This document shows, piece after piece, positions 25,895-34,526 of a DNA stretch of 64,000 bases. Source of the stretch: JASGDC01 sp047605865 (lineage in GTDB: Bacteria > Actinomycetota > Actinomycetes > Actinomycetales > Micrococcaceae). The notes beneath the pieces were generated by a model. It was not told the origin of the DNA, did no database searches, and saw only the letters and a program-made list of their open reading frames with translations. The first letter of the stretch is position 1; each line of letters opens with the position of its first letter. The stretch spans positions 4,313 through 68,312 of the forward strand of contig JASGFC010000005.1 of the NCBI GenBank assembly GCA_047605865.1, written 5' to 3'. Made by a program: the position numbers and the translations under genes.

Positions 25895-26701
25895 ATGCTA
25901 AACGCGGCGATAGTTGGTGATCCTATTGATCATTCACTATCGCCGTCTTTACATATGGCAGCCTATGAGTATCTAGGTGTTGAAGCTAAATACCAAAAAT
26001 TCGTTGTCCACGAAGGTGAACTAACCGAGTTCCTTGAAAAACACCCTGAACTCAATGCTTTATCCGTAACAATGCCAAATAAGTTTGATGCTTACCAAGT
26101 AGCAAACACTCGAGATGATTTCTCTACAAAAACGAAAGCAAGTAATACACTTGTCATTTCTCAAACCATAAAAGCCTACAATACTGATGTTTATGGCATT
26201 CTTGAAAGTTTAAAGTCAGTTTTGAGTGCTTCATTGTGGCGGCGCCAAAAAACAGTTGCCATACTAGGTGCCGGAGCTACAGCTCTCTCAGCACTCTGTG
26301 CTGCAGATCAACTGGGATATAACTTCGTGACAGTTTATTTAAGAGATTTCCGAAAAGCAACAAACTTTATGGTGCTAGCTCGCCGACTAGGCATCAAAGT
26401 AGATTTAAAAACACTTGGTGAAACAATAACAGAAGATATTGTTATTTCTACACTGCCTGGTTCAGCTATTAAACATTATTTATCTTCAATAAAACCACAA
26501 CGACATCGAGTATTTTTAGATGTTAACTACAATCCTTGGCCCACTCCACTTGCTCAATTAGCTGAAAAACAAGATGCACCTCTAGTATCTGGACTTGAAA
26601 TGTTACTACATCAAGCAGTTCAACAAGTTGGACTCTTTACTGGCCTACAATTTGATAAAGATAAAGTATTAGAAGTAATGCGCCAAAGTGTGCGAAAATA
26701 A
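25895..26701 (+). CDS. aroE: Shikimate dehydrogenase (NADP+)
   Basis: 268 residues. It reduces 3-dehydroshikimate to shikimate. The shikimate-binding SLSPSLHMAAYEY is at the N-terminus, and the catalytic Lys is in LSVTMPNKFDAY (N-K instead of the common H-K). The dinucleotide fold has AILGAGATALSALCAA, and the C-terminus SGLEMLLHQAVQQ is typical. The ribosome-binding site is ggagag. First of four contiguous shikimate genes (aroE-aroC-aroKB-aroQ). Confidence 0.94.
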   Translation: MLNAAIVGDPIDHSLSPSLHMAAYEYLGVEAKYQKFVVHEGELTEFLEKHPELNALSVTMPNKFDAYQVANTRDDFSTKTKASNTLVISQTIKAYNTDVYGILESLKSVLSASLWRRQKTVAILGAGATALSALCAADQLGYNFVTVYLRDFRKATNFMVLARRLGIKVDLKTLGETITEDIVISTLPGSAIKHYLSSIKPQRHRVFLDVNYNPWPTPLAQLAEKQDAPLVSGLEMLLHQAVQQVGLFTGLQFDKDKVLEVMRQSVRK

Positions 26702-26706
26702 ATAGT

Positions 26707-27903
26707 ATGTTGAGATGGATGACCGCCGGCGAATCACACGGTCAATCTTTAGTAGGTATTCTTGAAGGGATTCCTGCTGGGGTGAAGGTGTGTAGCCAAG
26801 ATATTAGTAACGCTTTAGCTCGCAGACGCCTTGGTTATGGGCGTGGTGCTCGTATGAAATTTGAGGCAGACAAACTGCATTTTTCTGGTGGCGTACGCCA
26901 CGGATTAACCATGGGTAGCCCTATCGCCATTATCATTGAAAACACAGAGTGGCCAAAGTGGAAAAAAGTCATGTCCGCTGATCCAATAGATCAGTCTGAA
27001 ATTGAGGGCAAAGCACGCAATGCTCCTTTGACTCGTCCTCGACCTGGGCATGCTGATCTTACTGGAATGCAAAAATATGGTTTTGATGAAGCAAGAAATG
27101 TTTTAGAACGTGCCAGCGCACGTGAAACTGCTACTAGAGTTGCCCTTGGTGAAGTTGCTGCTCTTTTCCTTGCTGAACTTGGTATTCAAACCGTTGCACA
27201 TACAGTTTCAATTGCTGAAATTTTTAATGATTCTGATATGCTACCTGAAGCAAAAGACCAAGAGGCCCTTGATCAAGACCCTTTACGCTGTTTTAATCAA
27301 GAAATAAGCAAAAAAATGGTTCAACGGATTGATCAAGCACACAAAGAAGGGCAAACACTCGGTGGGGTAGTAGAAGTATTGGTTTATGGATTACCCCCTG
27401 GACTTGGTAGCTATTCACAGTGGGATACTCGCTTAGAATCTCGTTTGAGTGCAGCTCTTATGGGAATTCAAGCTATTAAAGCTGTTGAAATTGGAGACGG
27501 ATTCACAACTGCCACTAGAAATGGTGGCATGGCTCATGATGAAATAACTCACGATGCACAAAATACTATAGTACGTGCAACGGATCGTGCTGGTGGTATT
27601 GAAGGTGGCATGAGTAACGGTGAAATTTTAAGAATAAGGGCAGCAATGAAACCTATTGCTACTGTGCCAAAAGCCTTAAAAACCATTGATACGGAAACTG
27701 GTGAAGCAACTAAAGCACACCATCAACGTTCAGATGTTTGTGCAGTTCCTGCAGCGGGCGTTGTAGCCCAAGCAATGGTCAATCTTGCTATTGCAGATGC
27801 AGTCTTAGAAAAATTTGGTGGAGATAATGTTGCCGAAACACAACGAAACCTCAATTCATATCGTGAAAATATTCCTGAAAATCTAAGAACAAGGGGAGTA
27901 TAG
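26707..27903 (+). CDS. aroC: Chorismate synthase
   Basis: 398 residues. It forms chorismate from EPSP with reduced FMN. The family signatures are MLRWMTAGESHGQSLVGIL at the N-terminus, RRRLGYGRGARMK, RPGHADLTGMQKYGF, ERASARETATRVALG, and IEGGMSNGEILRIRAAMKP. The ATG lies 5 bases after aroE with no evident ribosome-binding site. Its stop shares one base with the GTG of the next gene. Confidence 0.96.
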   Translation: MLRWMTAGESHGQSLVGILEGIPAGVKVCSQDISNALARRRLGYGRGARMKFEADKLHFSGGVRHGLTMGSPIAIIIENTEWPKWKKVMSADPIDQSEIEGKARNAPLTRPRPGHADLTGMQKYGFDEARNVLERASARETATRVALGEVAALFLAELGIQTVAHTVSIAEIFNDSDMLPEAKDQEALDQDPLRCFNQEISKKMVQRIDQAHKEGQTLGGVVEVLVYGLPPGLGSYSQWDTRLESRLSAALMGIQAIKAVEIGDGFTTATRNGGMAHDEITHDAQNTIVRATDRAGGIEGGMSNGEILRIRAAMKPIATVPKALKTIDTETGEATKAHHQRSDVCAVPAAGVVAQAMVNLAIADAVLEKFGGDNVAETQRNLNSYRENIPENLRTRGV

Positions 27904-29543
27904 TGCCAAAACCTCTTGTAATTTTCGTTGGTCCGCCTGGGGCTGGAAAATCCTCAATTGCACGTGCATTAGCCAAAATGAATGGTGTAGGGTGGCGAGA
28001 TTCAGACCAAGTCCTTGTGGAACGTTTTGGTGATATTAGTGATATTTTTGAAAATTACGGTCAAGAATATTTTCGTAACCTTGAAGAGCAGGTCATCAAA
28101 GATTTAGTTGAAAACTATACAGGAATCATTGCACTCGGTGGCGGAGCTGTGCTTCGAGAAAATACTCGCAAACTCCTTAAAGATCATGAAGTAGTTTTCC
28201 TTGACGTTGATGAAAATGAAGCAATTGAACGCGTGACTCGAACAAATTCTCGTCCTTTATTAGCTCAAAACCCTTCTGAAACTTGGAAAAGAATTTCTCA
28301 GGAACGCAGACCATACTACGAAGAAGTTGCTAAATATACTATAGGAACTTCTGGACTCTCTGTTCCTAAAGTTGCTGATTTAGTTAAAAATAAGATTAAC
28401 AGTAGCTACCTTGGTGCAAAAAATACTATTCCTGCTGGTCTCATCAAAGCTACGCTAAGCCCCAAAACAAAAGCAAAAACTGAAGAAAAGACTATTGAAG
28501 TAGATGGCTATAGCGTTATTGTTGGGCATCATCTCACAGAGAAACTTTCTGAATGTCTTGGACAAAACGTCAATAAAGTCCTTATTATTCATCCTGGCAC
28601 CATGCGTGAACAAGGTGACAAAGTCCGCGAGCACTTGATTAAAGATGGATATGAAGCACTCATCGTAGAAATTCCTGACGCTGAAGAAGCAAAGAATGTC
28701 CAAGTGGCTGCTTTCTGTTGGGAAGTACTTGGAAAATCCGATTTTACTCGCAGTGACGCCATTATCTCTCTTGGTGGTGGGGCAACAACTGACCTAGCAG
28801 GCTTTGTTGCAGCAACATGGTTGCGTGGCATTAAACTCATTCATATGCCCACAACAGTATTGGCTATGGTAGATGCTGCAGTAGGTGGAAAAACAGCGAT
28901 TAACACTACTGAAGGTAAAAACTTAGTAGGTTCTTTCTATAAGCCTGCTGCTGTTCTTGCCGACTTAGATTATTTAAAAACCTTGCCTCAAAATGAGTTG
29001 CGCACAGGTCTTGCAGAATCAATCAAATGTGGTTTTATTTCAGATGAAAAGATTCTTGAACTCTTTGAAGAAACACAAGGTAAACTAAGCATTGATTCAG
29101 CGGAACTCTTTGAAATCATTTGTCGTTCCATTCAGGTTAAAGCTGATATTGTTCGTGATGATTTCACCGAGCAAGGTAATCGAGAATATTTAAACTATGG
29201 TCATACACTTGGTCATGCTATTGAACATGCAGAACGCTATCGTTTCCGTCATGGGGCAGCAATTTCTATTGGCATGGTTTTTGCTGCAGAATTAGGTGGA
29301 ATCTTAGGTAAAACCGATGAGAAACTTATACAACGTCATCGTGACATTCTTGGCATGATGGAGTTACCCACAAGCTATCCAGCATCAAGGTGGGAAACAT
29401 TATTGAGCACAATGCGAAGAGATAAAAAAGCTCGAGGCTCCATGCTACGTTTTGTGGTATTACAAGGACAAGGTAAACCAACCGTTGTTGAAGTACCAGA
29501 TCCATCGCTACTTTTTGCAAGTTATCAGGAGATTGCTTCATGA
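27903..29543 (+). CDS. aroKB: Bifunctional shikimate kinase / 3-dehydroquinate synthase
   Basis: 546 residues from a GTG overlapping the aroC stop. Residues 1 to about 165 are shikimate kinase: P-loop VGPPGAGKSS, the shikimate-binding WRDSDQ, EEQVIKDL, ALGGGAVLR and SRPLL. After a linker rich in Lys and Thr (about 175-198) a complete AroB follows to the end: SLGGGATTDLAGFVAATWLRG, PTTVLAMVDAAVGGKTAIN, NLVGSFYKPAAVLADL, and the zinc ligands in HTLGHAIEHAE and FRHGAAISIGM. In many Actinobacteria aroK and aroB are adjacent but separate. The two fused steps are not consecutive in the pathway (steps 2 and 5). Confidence 0.95.
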   Translation: MPKPLVIFVGPPGAGKSSIARALAKMNGVGWRDSDQVLVERFGDISDIFENYGQEYFRNLEEQVIKDLVENYTGIIALGGGAVLRENTRKLLKDHEVVFLDVDENEAIERVTRTNSRPLLAQNPSETWKRISQERRPYYEEVAKYTIGTSGLSVPKVADLVKNKINSSYLGAKNTIPAGLIKATLSPKTKAKTEEKTIEVDGYSVIVGHHLTEKLSECLGQNVNKVLIIHPGTMREQGDKVREHLIKDGYEALIVEIPDAEEAKNVQVAAFCWEVLGKSDFTRSDAIISLGGGATTDLAGFVAATWLRGIKLIHMPTTVLAMVDAAVGGKTAINTTEGKNLVGSFYKPAAVLADLDYLKTLPQNELRTGLAESIKCGFISDEKILELFEETQGKLSIDSAELFEIICRSIQVKADIVRDDFTEQGNREYLNYGHTLGHAIEHAERYRFRHGAAISIGMVFAAELGGILGKTDEKLIQRHRDILGMMELPTSYPASRWETLLSTMRRDKKARGSMLRFVVLQGQGKPTVVEVPDPSLLFASYQEIAS

Positions 29544-29965
29544 ATATCATGATCCTCAACGGCCCAAATCTTAACAAGCTTGGGACTCGTGAACCATCAA
29601 TTTACGGTAGCGAAACACTCGAAGATATTAAAACTGAGCTTGAAAAAGAAAATGGCAAGCTCGATTTTAGACAGACAAACTCCGAAGCACAAATGATTGA
29701 CTGGGTTCATGAAGCACTTGATAGTAATTCACATATCATAATGAACCCAGCAGCTTTCACACATTACTCCTATGCTTTAGCGGATGCTTGTGCCATGTTG
29801 AAAGATAAAAATTTAAAACTCATTGAAATACATCTTTCAAACCCTCATGCTAGAGAAGATTTCCGCCGGAATAGTGTCATCTCTCCTGTTGCAACTGGCA
29901 CGATAGCTGGCTTCGGCAAAGATTCATACCGCCTTGCCTTAAATCTTTTGCACAATAAGCTCTAG
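29540..29965 (+). CDS. aroQ: 3-dehydroquinate dehydratase, type II
   Basis: 141 residues. It dehydrates 3-dehydroquinate to 3-dehydroshikimate. MILNGPNLNKLGTREPSIYG has the catalytic Tyr and flexible-loop Arg, QTNSEAQMIDWVHEA and IMNPAAFTHYSYAL follow, and HLSNPHAREDFRRNSVIS has the active-site His and Arg. GFGKDSYRLAL near the end is typical. It overlaps aroKB by 4 bases. With it, steps 2 to 7 are covered here except aroA. Confidence 0.96.
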   Translation: MNIMILNGPNLNKLGTREPSIYGSETLEDIKTELEKENGKLDFRQTNSEAQMIDWVHEALDSNSHIIMNPAAFTHYSYALADACAMLKDKNLKLIEIHLSNPHAREDFRRNSVISPVATGTIAGFGKDSYRLALNLLHNKL

Positions 29966-30079
29966 AATAATATCGTTAAGCGTGACACAACTCTTACCAT
30001 GAACTCATTTCAATTTAAGTATTACCTCTACTTTCAGTACAATTAAAGAGAATGTGAAACCTACTAGAGAGAGATTTTC

Positions 30080-30643
30080 GTGGCATCTTCTAACGATATT
30101 AAAAACGGATCCGTACTAAACCTTGATGGACAGCTATGGAGTGTTGTTGAATTCCAGCACGTTAAACCTGGTAAAGGTGGTGCTTTCGTGCGTACCAAAA
30201 TTAAAAATGTACTCTCTGGGAAAGTTGTCGATAAAACTTTCAATGCTGGTGCAAAAGTAGACTTTGCTACCGTTGACCGTCGTAATTTCACTTATCTTTA
30301 TAAAGATGGAGATGATTACATCTTCATGGACACAAAGACCTACGACCAAATCACTCTCCCAGCTGCAACAGTAGGCGATGCAGCCAACTTCATGCTTGAA
30401 AACCAAGATGTTCAAATTGGGCTCCATGGAGATGACCCACTCTACGTTGAACTTCCAGCAAATGTAAATCTTGAAATTACTCACACAGAACCAGGTCTGC
30501 AAGGTGATCGCTCAAGTGGTGGAACCAAACCAGCAACCGTTGAAACTGGTTACCAAATTCAGGTTCCACTCTTCATCAATCAAGGTGAGAAAGTTCGTGT
30601 AGACACTCGTACTGGTGATTACTTAGGCCGCGTCAAAGAATAG
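30080..30643 (+). CDS. efp: Elongation factor P
   Basis: 187 residues from GTG 30080 with gagagag upstream. EF-P relieves ribosome stalling at polyproline. The N-terminal KOW-like domain has VEFQHVKPGKGGAFVRTK, with the Lys at the loop tip (KPGKGG) that is modified in many bacteria. OB domains follow and the end NQGEKVRVDTRTGDYLGR is the standard signature. The stop shares one base with the nusB GTG. It follows aroQ after 114 bases with its own promoter region. Confidence 0.97.
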   Translation: MASSNDIKNGSVLNLDGQLWSVVEFQHVKPGKGGAFVRTKIKNVLSGKVVDKTFNAGAKVDFATVDRRNFTYLYKDGDDYIFMDTKTYDQITLPAATVGDAANFMLENQDVQIGLHGDDPLYVELPANVNLEITHTEPGLQGDRSSGGTKPATVETGYQIQVPLFINQGEKVRVDTRTGDYLGRVKE

Positions 30644-31056
30644 TGAAGACTCGTACTAAAGCCAGAACTAAAGCTTTTGAGCTACTTTTTGAGGCACAAC
30701 TACGTGATGAAAACGCTCAAGAGCTCTATGAGCAACGACTCAAAACCCGTGACACTAAAAGTACACCTCCTAATCCTTACATTTACGATGTTGTCTCTGG
30801 AGTATCGCAACATCAAGACGAATTAGATGAAACTATCGCATCAACAGCAGAAGCTTGGACTCTTAAACGCATGCCAACTGTTGATTTAACAATCTTACGG
30901 ATTGGCACTTGGGAGCTACTTTACAATGAAGAAGTACCAGAGAAAGCTGTGTTGAGTGAAGCTGTGAACCTTGCTCGCGAGTTTTCTGGAGACAAAGCTC
31001 CAAAATTTATCAATGGTGTTCTTGGCAGAATTGCTAAAATGAAGGAAACTCTCTAG
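30643..31056 (+). CDS. nusB: Transcription antitermination factor NusB
   Basis: 137 residues, all-helical NusB fold. It works with NusE (S10) in antitermination of rRNA operons. KARTKAFELLFEAQLRD at the N-terminus and LRIGTWELLYNEEVPEKAVLSEAVNLAREFSGD (given in family-typical order, read at about residues 88-120) are recognisable, ending FINGVLGRIA. Start is GTG coupled to efp. In relatives the pyr operon begins soon after this gene. Confidence 0.93.
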   Translation: MKTRTKARTKAFELLFEAQLRDENAQELYEQRLKTRDTKSTPPNPYIYDVVSGVSQHQDELDETIASTAEAWTLKRMPTVDLTILRIGTWELLYNEEVPEKAVLSEAVNLAREFSGDKAPKFINGVLGRIAKMKETL

Positions 31057-31070
31057 GGCAAGGAATTATT

Positions 31071-31601
31071 ATGGCAAAATTTTTTACGCTAGTAATACTA
31101 GCCTTAGTAGTGAGTATTAGTATATTCGGAATGTACTCGGGTTGGAATAAGAAACTTTCTAAGTTCAAAGAAGAAAACCTTGAGCCTACTCCTGTACCAA
31201 GTAAAACTGACACAGAACTTGATGAGAACAAAGACCTTGGTGAGCTTCTTAACAGCTACGATGGCATTTACATTGCTACAGTTCATGCACAACAACCGCT
31301 TGAACGTATTACTGCTCATCACTTAGGTCTTAAGAATCGCTGTACTTTAGCAATTTATAAAAATGCCATTGTTTTTGAGAAAGAACCTCAAGATATTTTA
31401 ATTCCAATGAAAGGTATCCGTAGTGTGAGCCTTACTGAGGGCATGATTGGCAAGTTTATTGGTAAAGATAAAGTCCTTACCATTGGATGGCGTCTAGGTG
31501 ATATTGACGTTGAAACTGGCTTTAGCGTTGAACCTGGTAGAACAGGGCAGCAAGAGAATATCATTGAGATTCAGCAGCTGATTCAAGCACAGCTTGTTTA
31601 A
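31071..31601 (+). CDS. Membrane-anchored PH-like domain protein of the pyr locus
   Basis: 176 residues. One N-terminal helix (about 4-22), a charged linker, then a beta-rich domain from about 55 to 170 with YDGIYIATVHA, CTLAIYKNAIVFEKEPQDILIPMKG-like strands (residues about 91-115) and VLTIGWRLGDIDVETGFSV. This matches the small membrane protein that in many actinobacteria sits between pyrC and carA. Here it directly follows nusB, and no pyr or car gene is present. Function unknown. Start ATG 31071 has aaggaa upstream. Confidence 0.75.
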   Translation: MAKFFTLVILALVVSISIFGMYSGWNKKLSKFKEENLEPTPVPSKTDTELDENKDLGELLNSYDGIYIATVHAQQPLERITAHHLGLKNRCTLAIYKNAIVFEKEPQDILIPMKGIRSVSLTEGMIGKFIGKDKVLTIGWRLGDIDVETGFSVEPGRTGQQENIIEIQQLIQAQLV

Positions 31602-31660
31602 AATCAACACTCTGATACCTTGAACTAAATCATTTTCTGAATTCATAAAACTTAGTCTAT

Positions 31661-31666
31661 ACTGTA
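31661..31666 (+). promoter_or_regulatory. Candidate -10 box of the uracil permease gene
   Basis: TATACT lies in the 97-base gap upstream of the permease, about 33 bases before its start codon, with a weak -35 (TTCTGA) 17 bases further up. The permease therefore probably has its own promoter. Confidence 0.4.
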
Positions 31667-31698
31667 GAAAGTTTAACTAACTATCGAAGGGCAATAAC

Positions 31699-32964
31699 TT
31701 GGCACTGTGGAAAGTACACGGAGACGGTAAACAAATCAAAGATGGAGAAGTAGTATCTCCTGACGAACGTCTCAATTGGCCATTTACTATAACAATCGGC
31801 CTCCAACACGTAATTGCAATGTTTGGAGCAACATTTCTTGTTCCACTGCTTACTGGGTTCCCTCCAACAACAACTCTGTTGTTCTCTGGATTGGGAACTC
31901 TTTTATTTTTGCTTATAACTCAAGGTAAAGTTCCTAGTTACCTTGGCTCAAGTTTCGCTTTCATCGCTCCACTTGCAGCTTCCACAAAAGATTATGGCAT
32001 GTCAGGAGCACTAGGTGGCATCGTAATGGCTGGTATCACCATGACCCTTATTGGTCTTATTGCACACTTTGCAGGTGTTGGCTGGATTGAAAAACTTATG
32101 CCACCAGTTGTGACAGGTTCTATCTTGGCACTGATTGGTTTCAATCTGGCACCTAGTGCAAAACAAAACTTTATGACACATCCATTAACTGGCTTTGTCA
32201 CTCTAGCAAGTATCATCCTCGTTGGAGTTATCTTCAAAGGCATGATTGGCAGGCTTTCCATTATCATTGGTGTGCTCATCGGTTATATTGCTGCCGTACT
32301 TCAAGGTGAAGTTGACTTCTCTAAGGTTGGACAAGCAGCATGGATTGGTTTACCACCTTTCCACCATCCAAGTTTCCACATGAGCTTAATGCCAATGTTC
32401 ATACCAGTAATCTTGGCACTTGTTGCTGAAAATATTGGTCACTTAAAAGCAGTTGCCCTCATGACAGGCAAGAACTTAGACCCGTATGCAGGGCGTGCTC
32501 TCATGGGTGATGGACTATCTACTGTACTAGCTGGATCTGGTGGTGGTTCTGCAACAACCACATACGCTGAGAACATTGGCGTAATGGCAGCAACAAAGGT
32601 CTACTCAACTGCTGCCTATGCCGTTGCTGGATTAACAGCAATCTTGCTCAGTTTTTCTCCAAAGTTTGGAGCTATCATTAGCACGATTCCACAGGGTGTG
32701 CTCGGTGGTGCCGCTACTGTTCTCTACGGTATGATTGGTATTCTCGGTGTACGTATCTGGATTGATAATAAAGTTGACTTCTCAGTGTCAAAGAATATGC
32801 TTACGGCTGCTGTGGCTCTTATCATCGGTATCGCAGACTACACTTGGAACTTCTCAAACATTGAATTTTCAGGAATCGCCCTTGGTACGGCAGCTGCAAT
32901 CATTATCTATCATGTGATTAACACGATTGAGAAGCGAAAGACACCTTCACAATCGCTGACTTAA
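31699..32964 (+). CDS. uraA: Uracil permease (NCS2 nucleobase:cation symporter)
   Basis: 421 residues from a TTG start with gaaggg 7 bases upstream. Polytopic protein of the NCS2/UraA family (14 helices expected). Recognisable parts are GLQHVIAMFGATFLVPLLTG at the first helix, YLGSSFAFIAPL, LPPFHHPSF, the family hallmark LVAENIGHLKAVALMTGK, GLSTVLAGSGGGSATTTYAE with the substrate-binding region, and IPQGVLGGA. It imports uracil with a proton. Its location, where relatives encode de novo pyrimidine enzymes, suggests dependence on uracil uptake. It ends just before a 101-bp repeat with a terminator-like hairpin. Confidence 0.94.
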   Translation: MALWKVHGDGKQIKDGEVVSPDERLNWPFTITIGLQHVIAMFGATFLVPLLTGFPPTTTLLFSGLGTLLFLLITQGKVPSYLGSSFAFIAPLAASTKDYGMSGALGGIVMAGITMTLIGLIAHFAGVGWIEKLMPPVVTGSILALIGFNLAPSAKQNFMTHPLTGFVTLASIILVGVIFKGMIGRLSIIIGVLIGYIAAVLQGEVDFSKVGQAAWIGLPPFHHPSFHMSLMPMFIPVILALVAENIGHLKAVALMTGKNLDPYAGRALMGDGLSTVLAGSGGGSATTTYAENIGVMAATKVYSTAAYAVAGLTAILLSFSPKFGAIISTIPQGVLGGAATVLYGMIGILGVRIWIDNKVDFSVSKNMLTAAVALIIGIADYTWNFSNIEFSGIALGTAAAIIIYHVINTIEKRKTPSQSLT

Positions 32965-32997
32965 GACTTCTGGCAACACAGTAAGCCTATACCAAAA

Positions 32998-33098
32998 CAA
33001 AGTCTGTAGTTAATCAAGCCATGATCATGATTGGGTCAGTACGGTATGTCTGCCTCTTAAGTGCAAATCTACTTGGTGTACCAGGTAGATTTGCACTT
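32998..33098. repeat. Left copy of a 101-bp direct repeat flanking the ATPase gene
   Basis: The copy runs from CAAAGTCTGTAGTTAATCAA to GATTTGCACTT and matches 34424-34524 with 8 mismatches and no gap. Its right part is a hairpin: 18-base arms at 33059-33076 and 33081-33098 around TGTA, one G-U pair, followed by TTTT total at 33097-33100. An 8-base palindrome ATGATCAT is at 33021-33028. It can also serve as a terminator for uraA. Confidence 0.93.
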
Positions 33099-33125
33099 TT
33101 CAGACGAACAACTGTGTCCATTGTG

Positions 33126-34310
33126 TTAATCGTCAAGAAGGAAATCAATAGCGTTAAGCTCCTTAATACCATCAATATCTTGCACGTACTCATCAAGGGT
33201 AATGAGCATTTTAGGGTAATGGTCTTTGATTTCTTTAAAAGGTGCAATCTCGCGTTCAAGAGTGCTATCATCTTCTACGCTTTTAGCAACCTGAATATAC
33301 AAGGTTTCTTCAGCTCTTTCAGAGATAAAATCAACTTCAAGCGATCCAACTTTACCGATTTTTACCTTATATCCTCTTCTCAACAACTCAAGATAAATGA
33401 TGTTCTCTAGCAAATGGCCAATGTCCGTACGTTTATCTCCAAGCAATAATCTCCGAAGACCCAAATCCACAAGATAATACTTCTCCAAAGTCTTCAGATG
33501 CTGCTTACCTTTAACGTCAAAACGATTAGCTTTATATAAGATAAAAGAATCCTCTAAGGCTTTGACATAACTTTCAACAGTAACTGGAGTAGTTTTTCTA
33601 CCATTACTATTAAGCGTATCTGCAATTTTTTTACTAGAAACAATATTTCCAACATTACTAAACAAAAACCTGACTACACTCTCCAACAAAGTCACGTCTT
33701 TAATATTTTTCCTTGCCACGATATCTTTAAGCAATACCGTATTGTATATGCCTAGTAAATAGTCACGATAAACTTCTTCATCATCCAAAGTTGCTGCATA
33801 AGGAAACCCTCCATATTGAAAATAACGACTCCAAGCATCTCGCTTATCTAAAGTAGACATTTCATAATATTCTTTGAAAGATAAGGGTAAAATACTTACC
33901 TCTATATAGCGACCAGAAAGATAAGTAGCAAGTTCACCAGAAAGTAGTGAAGCATTAGAACCTGTAATATAAAGGTCAATATTATCCCGCAAAAAAAGAC
34001 TATCAACGGCCTTTTGAAACTCAGGTACCAGTTGTATTTCGTCAAGAAAAACATAGTTCTTTTCATCTTTGACTAAGTTTTTCACGATATGTTTGTGAAG
34101 TTTTTTATAATCAAGAAGCGGCTCGTTATCTAAATCTTCAAAGTTAATTGAAGTAATGCACTCTTCATCTACGCCCTGCTTTTTGAGATAATCTTGAAAT
34201 TGCAATAAGAGAGTAGATTTTCCACATCTACGTACACCTGTAATGACTTTGATAATATGTTTATCTTGCAGTTTCTTTAAACGTTCTAGATAATTCAAAC
34301 GTTCTACCAT
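33126..34310 (-). CDS. AAA-family ATPase with DUF4143 domain
   Basis: 394 residues from ATG 34310; GAGG lies 6 bases upstream of that codon, whereas the in-frame ATG at 34322 has no such site. The N-terminal ATPase has Walker A ITGVRRCGKSTLLLQF (about 23-38), Walker B YVFLDEIQLVPEF and sensor-type LYITGSNASLLSGEL. The C-terminal part has the DUF4143 pattern and the nuclease-like fold remnant KIGKVGSLEVDFISER. Members are widespread, often horizontally spread and of unknown function. It is on the opposite strand to all neighbours, enclosed by direct repeats, and has palindromic sites upstream. Looks like an inserted cassette. Confidence 0.92.
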   Translation of the reverse strand: MVERLNYLERLKKLQDKHIIKVITGVRRCGKSTLLLQFQDYLKKQGVDEECITSINFEDLDNEPLLDYKKLHKHIVKNLVKDEKNYVFLDEIQLVPEFQKAVDSLFLRDNIDLYITGSNASLLSGELATYLSGRYIEVSILPLSFKEYYEMSTLDKRDAWSRYFQYGGFPYAATLDDEEVYRDYLLGIYNTVLLKDIVARKNIKDVTLLESVVRFLFSNVGNIVSSKKIADTLNSNGRKTTPVTVESYVKALEDSFILYKANRFDVKGKQHLKTLEKYYLVDLGLRRLLLGDKRTDIGHLLENIIYLELLRRGYKVKIGKVGSLEVDFISERAEETLYIQVAKSVEDDSTLEREIAPFKEIKDHYPKMLITLDEYVQDIDGIKELNAIDFLLDD

Positions 34311-34327
34311 AACCCACCTCATCTTCT

Positions 34328-34391
34328 AGTTTTTATAGTCTACTATAAAAACTTTAAAATTTTAGATACTTTTTATAGTCTACTATAAAAA
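34328..34391. promoter_or_regulatory. Two near-identical palindromic sites upstream of the ATPase gene
   Basis: The 22-base sequence with 10-base arms TTTTTATAGT / ACTATAAAAA around CT occurs at 34330-34351 and again at 34370-34391, centres exactly 40 bases apart. The first extends to 12-base arms (34328-34353). A half-site CTATAAAA follows at 34401. The pair lies 20 to 81 bases upstream of the ATPase start, where its promoter must be, so it is a likely operator for a dimeric repressor, possibly autoregulatory. Confidence 0.75.
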
Positions 34392-34423
34392 CTTACTGTT
34401 CTATAAAACGATAAAATTGCAAG

Positions 34424-34524
34424 CAAAGTCTGTAGTTAATCAAGCCATGATCATGATTGGGTCAGTACGTCATGTCTGCCTCTTAAGTGCAAATCTGCTT
34501 GGTACACCAAACAGATTTGCACTT
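34424..34524. repeat. Right copy of the 101-bp direct repeat
   Basis: Same orientation and length as 32998-33098. Hairpin arms are at 34485-34502 and 34507-34524 around TACA, with one mismatch. Relative to the left copy one stem pair is changed on both sides (A-T to G-C). Period between copies is 1426 bases. Confidence 0.93.
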
Positions 34525-34526
34525 AA

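Noticed and set aside
33021..33410. Plus-strand open frame opposite the ATPase gene
   Set aside because: It starts inside the left direct repeat and is antisense to the well-supported ATPase coding sequence.
32998..34524. Insertion sequence or transposon
   Set aside because: No transposase, no inverted terminal repeats at the outer ends and no target-site duplication could be seen; the repeats are direct, so only a cassette-like origin is proposed.
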